DNA of 64,000 bases from Phycisphaerae bacterium (GTDB taxonomy: Bacteria; Planctomycetota; Phycisphaerae; UBA1845; PWPN01): NCBI GenBank assembly GCA_018003015.1, contig JAGNEZ010000014.1, positions 52,009-116,008 of the forward strand. The letters run 5' to 3'. How positions within the stretch are numbered: the stretch's first letter is position 1; each line of letters begins with the position of its first letter. Positions 62,831 to 64,000 of the stretch are shown here, one piece after another. A program made the position numbers and the translations under genes. The notes beneath the pieces are model-generated. The model made no database searches, was not told where the DNA came from, and was given only the letters and a program-made list of their open reading frames with translations.

Positions 62831-63748
62831 TCAAGGCTTCGGAGGAACATAGTTGCCCGCCCCAAGAACCCGGTAGAGCACATACTTGTCCTTGCTGTAG
62901 TTGTTCCACCGGTCGGTCTCGCACAACTCGGCATGACCGTCGAAGAACAGCATATGAGCGCGGCGCTGATGACGAGCCGACATGTAATCAGTGTACACCA
63001 CGACGCTGCTGTGCCCATCGTTCAGGGTCGCAGACCGGGTGATGGGAAGGTCCCCCAGCCCTTGGTCCTCCTCGTACATCATCCCGACACGGCAAGGAAT
63101 TGACTGGAAATTCTTCACCTGGGGCAGACCCTCGCTGTCCCCCTTGAAGACACCCGGACGCAGCTTGTCCGGATTGATGAAGTCCCCCGGCTGAAGCTGG
63201 CCATTGTTGACATCCGCTCCGTCGATCTTCTTCTGGATAAAGAAGTTCGGATCGACTACCCTCACGAAGCTGTGAATCGGATACTGGCCGTTTGAGCCCC
63301 GGCCATTGCCGATCGAGCTGCTCTGCGGCCGAACCTTCGTGTCCCCGGGACAGAAGTAGACCTCGGGATCTCTGAGATACCGGAAGATGTCACCGTAGGT
63401 CACCCAGACACGTGAGTCGGGCGAACGCACGCCGCCGGTCTTGGCGTACACATCGGCCGCCGCGTTGTAGTTGACCTTCGCCTCACCGTGTCCGACCCCG
63501 TCGAACAGCCACCAGCTCCAGTGGGGAAACTGGCCGCGCTTGTCGTCGGCAGCGTAGAAGGCGTGGCCGCGGTACAGCTGACCCAGCCGGGTCTTGCACA
63601 CCATGACCTTGGCCTGCTCGCGAGCCTTGTGCAGCGACGGAATCAACACCGAGATCAGCAGGGCGATGATCGCGACCACCACCAGGACCTCGATCAAGGT
63701 GAAGCCGCTTCTGCCGCGACTCGAACCATGGCGCTCTGTGAAGAACAT
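62831..63748 (-). CDS. Prepilin-like protein with H-X9-DG motif
   Basis: 305 residues. The class III signal [20 protein letters not shown] is canonical (Gly before Phe, Glu at +5). The C-terminal motif [15 protein letters not shown] is His, nine residues, Asp-Gly. The middle shares conserved segments with the protein at 112-1065 ([50 protein letters not shown]). It would be exported by a type II/IV pilin route and may assemble or act singly. The ATG follows ACAGGAGT; an in-frame ATG 12 codons earlier is less likely. It leads a series of small envelope genes. Confidence 0.9.
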   Translation of the reverse strand: MFFTERHGSSRGRSGFTLIEVLVVVAIIALLISVLIPSLHKAREQAKVMVCKTRLGQLYRGHAFYAADDKRGQFPHWSWWLFDGVGHGEAKVNYNAAADVYAKTGGVRSPDSRVWVTYGDIFRYLRDPEVYFCPGDTKVRPQSSSIGNGRGSNGQYPIHSFVRVVDPNFFIQKKIDGADVNNGQLQPGDFINPDKLRPGVFKGDSEGLPQVKNFQSIPCRVGMMYEEDQGLGDLPITRSATLNDGHSSVVVYTDYMSARHQRRAHMLFFDGHAELCETDRWNNYSKDKYVLYRVLGAGNYVPPKP

Positions 63749-64000
63749 GCTTGGGCACTCCTGTCCGGGGTCTGGGCCGCCCACTCCCCCGCCGTGTCAC
63801 CCAAACCCGTTTCACCTTGGACCCCAGGATCCCTCCCATCAATGATAGCCCGAATCGGTACCCGGCGTACAGGGAAATCTCCTCGCCCCCGCAAGTCCCG
63901 CAGCCCCCCTCCGCCCCCCCACCCAGGGGCTACCCCCCTCTCCCACACAAATCTCCGCGCCCCCAACACCAGACACGACCTCCTATGCCCCCTCGCGCCT
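63749..64000. other. Region upstream of the pseudopilin
   Basis: About 250 bases to the window end, notable for C-runs on the plus strand around 63895-63935. No clear promoter hexamers, RNA or coding sequence recognised. Confidence 0.35.

Noticed and set aside
1..64000. tRNA, rRNA, CRISPR array, insertion sequence or prophage
   Set aside because: No T-loop/anticodon arrangement, rRNA signature, regularly spaced repeat, transposase motif or phage structural gene was seen on either strand by eye; a covariance-model scan could still find a small RNA.

Overview
The window is high-GC bacterial DNA that reads as a chromosome segment of a planctomycete, probably near the Phycisphaerae. This placement is inferred from gene families, not from a marker gene. 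The evidence is two prepilin-like proteins with C-terminal H-X9-DG motifs, a Minf_1886-family protein, Tat-exported Gfo/Idh/MocA oxidoreductases, an alternative GlmU-like enzyme, a dockerin-like secreted protein and a giant multidomain secreted protease. No rRNA, tRNA, CRISPR array, transposase or phage gene was seen.

Layout. 0.1-2.7 kb: a pseudopilin (-) and a stand-alone Clp N-domain protein (+). 2.7-7.2 kb: a four-gene respiratory operon with its own promoter, encoding a tetraheme cytochrome, a Tat-exported 4x[4Fe-4S] protein, an NrfD/DsrP-type membrane subunit and an octaheme hydroxylamine-oxidoreductase-family (HAO) cytochrome. The first three subunits resemble quinone-linked NrfBCD or DsrJOP modules and the HAO-like protein sits where NrfA would be. 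7.7-14.2 kb: a 2162-residue secreted M6-like metalloprotease with PKD, Calx-beta-like and thrombospondin-type-3 repeats and a C-terminal anchor tail, abutting the remains of a tex gene. 14.8-19.9 kb: a GH2 glycosidase, a beta-propeller protein and small membrane proteins. 20.0-22.3 kb: divergent glmU-like and nagB genes (amino-sugar node). 22.5-29.3 kb: a dockerin-type protein, an AlgI/AlgJ-type O-acetylation operon with a TolB-like propeller and lipoprotein, a chlorophyllase-like hydrolase and ybaK. 29.5-37.8 kb: leuS, a CYTH protein, a Gfo/Idh/MocA oxidoreductase, a TPR-YggX fusion, a DUF6941-like protein, a PmoA-like (DUF6807-like) protein and a lipoprotein.

38.6-42.7 kb: a MacAB-type ABC exporter with a Yip1-like membrane protein. 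42.7-45.4 kb: a hybrid histidine kinase and single-domain response regulator, with a histidine-kinase remnant upstream. 45.7-51.0 kb (-): a housekeeping block read tmk, holB, ricT-like PSP1, Minf_1886 and TPR protein. 51.1-54.3 kb: a secreted DUF4185-like protein and an orphan ABC-2 permease. 54.5-58.1 kb: a translationally coupled pair of dynamin-like membrane GTPases. 58.5-59.7 kb: a second MocA-type oxidoreductase lacking the EKP lysine. 59.8-63.7 kb (-): a run from a second pseudopilin through a zinc-ribbon membrane protein, a secretin-N-domain-like protein, an acidic-tail protein, an Arg-rich protein and a membrane protein.

The strongest candidates for something new are the HAO/NrfD electron-transfer operon and the dynamin-like GTPase pair, followed by the TPR-YggX fusion with two added CxxC pairs. 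Two gene remnants (tex, histidine kinase) show local gene decay. All family assignments were made by eye from motifs; none was confirmed by a database search.
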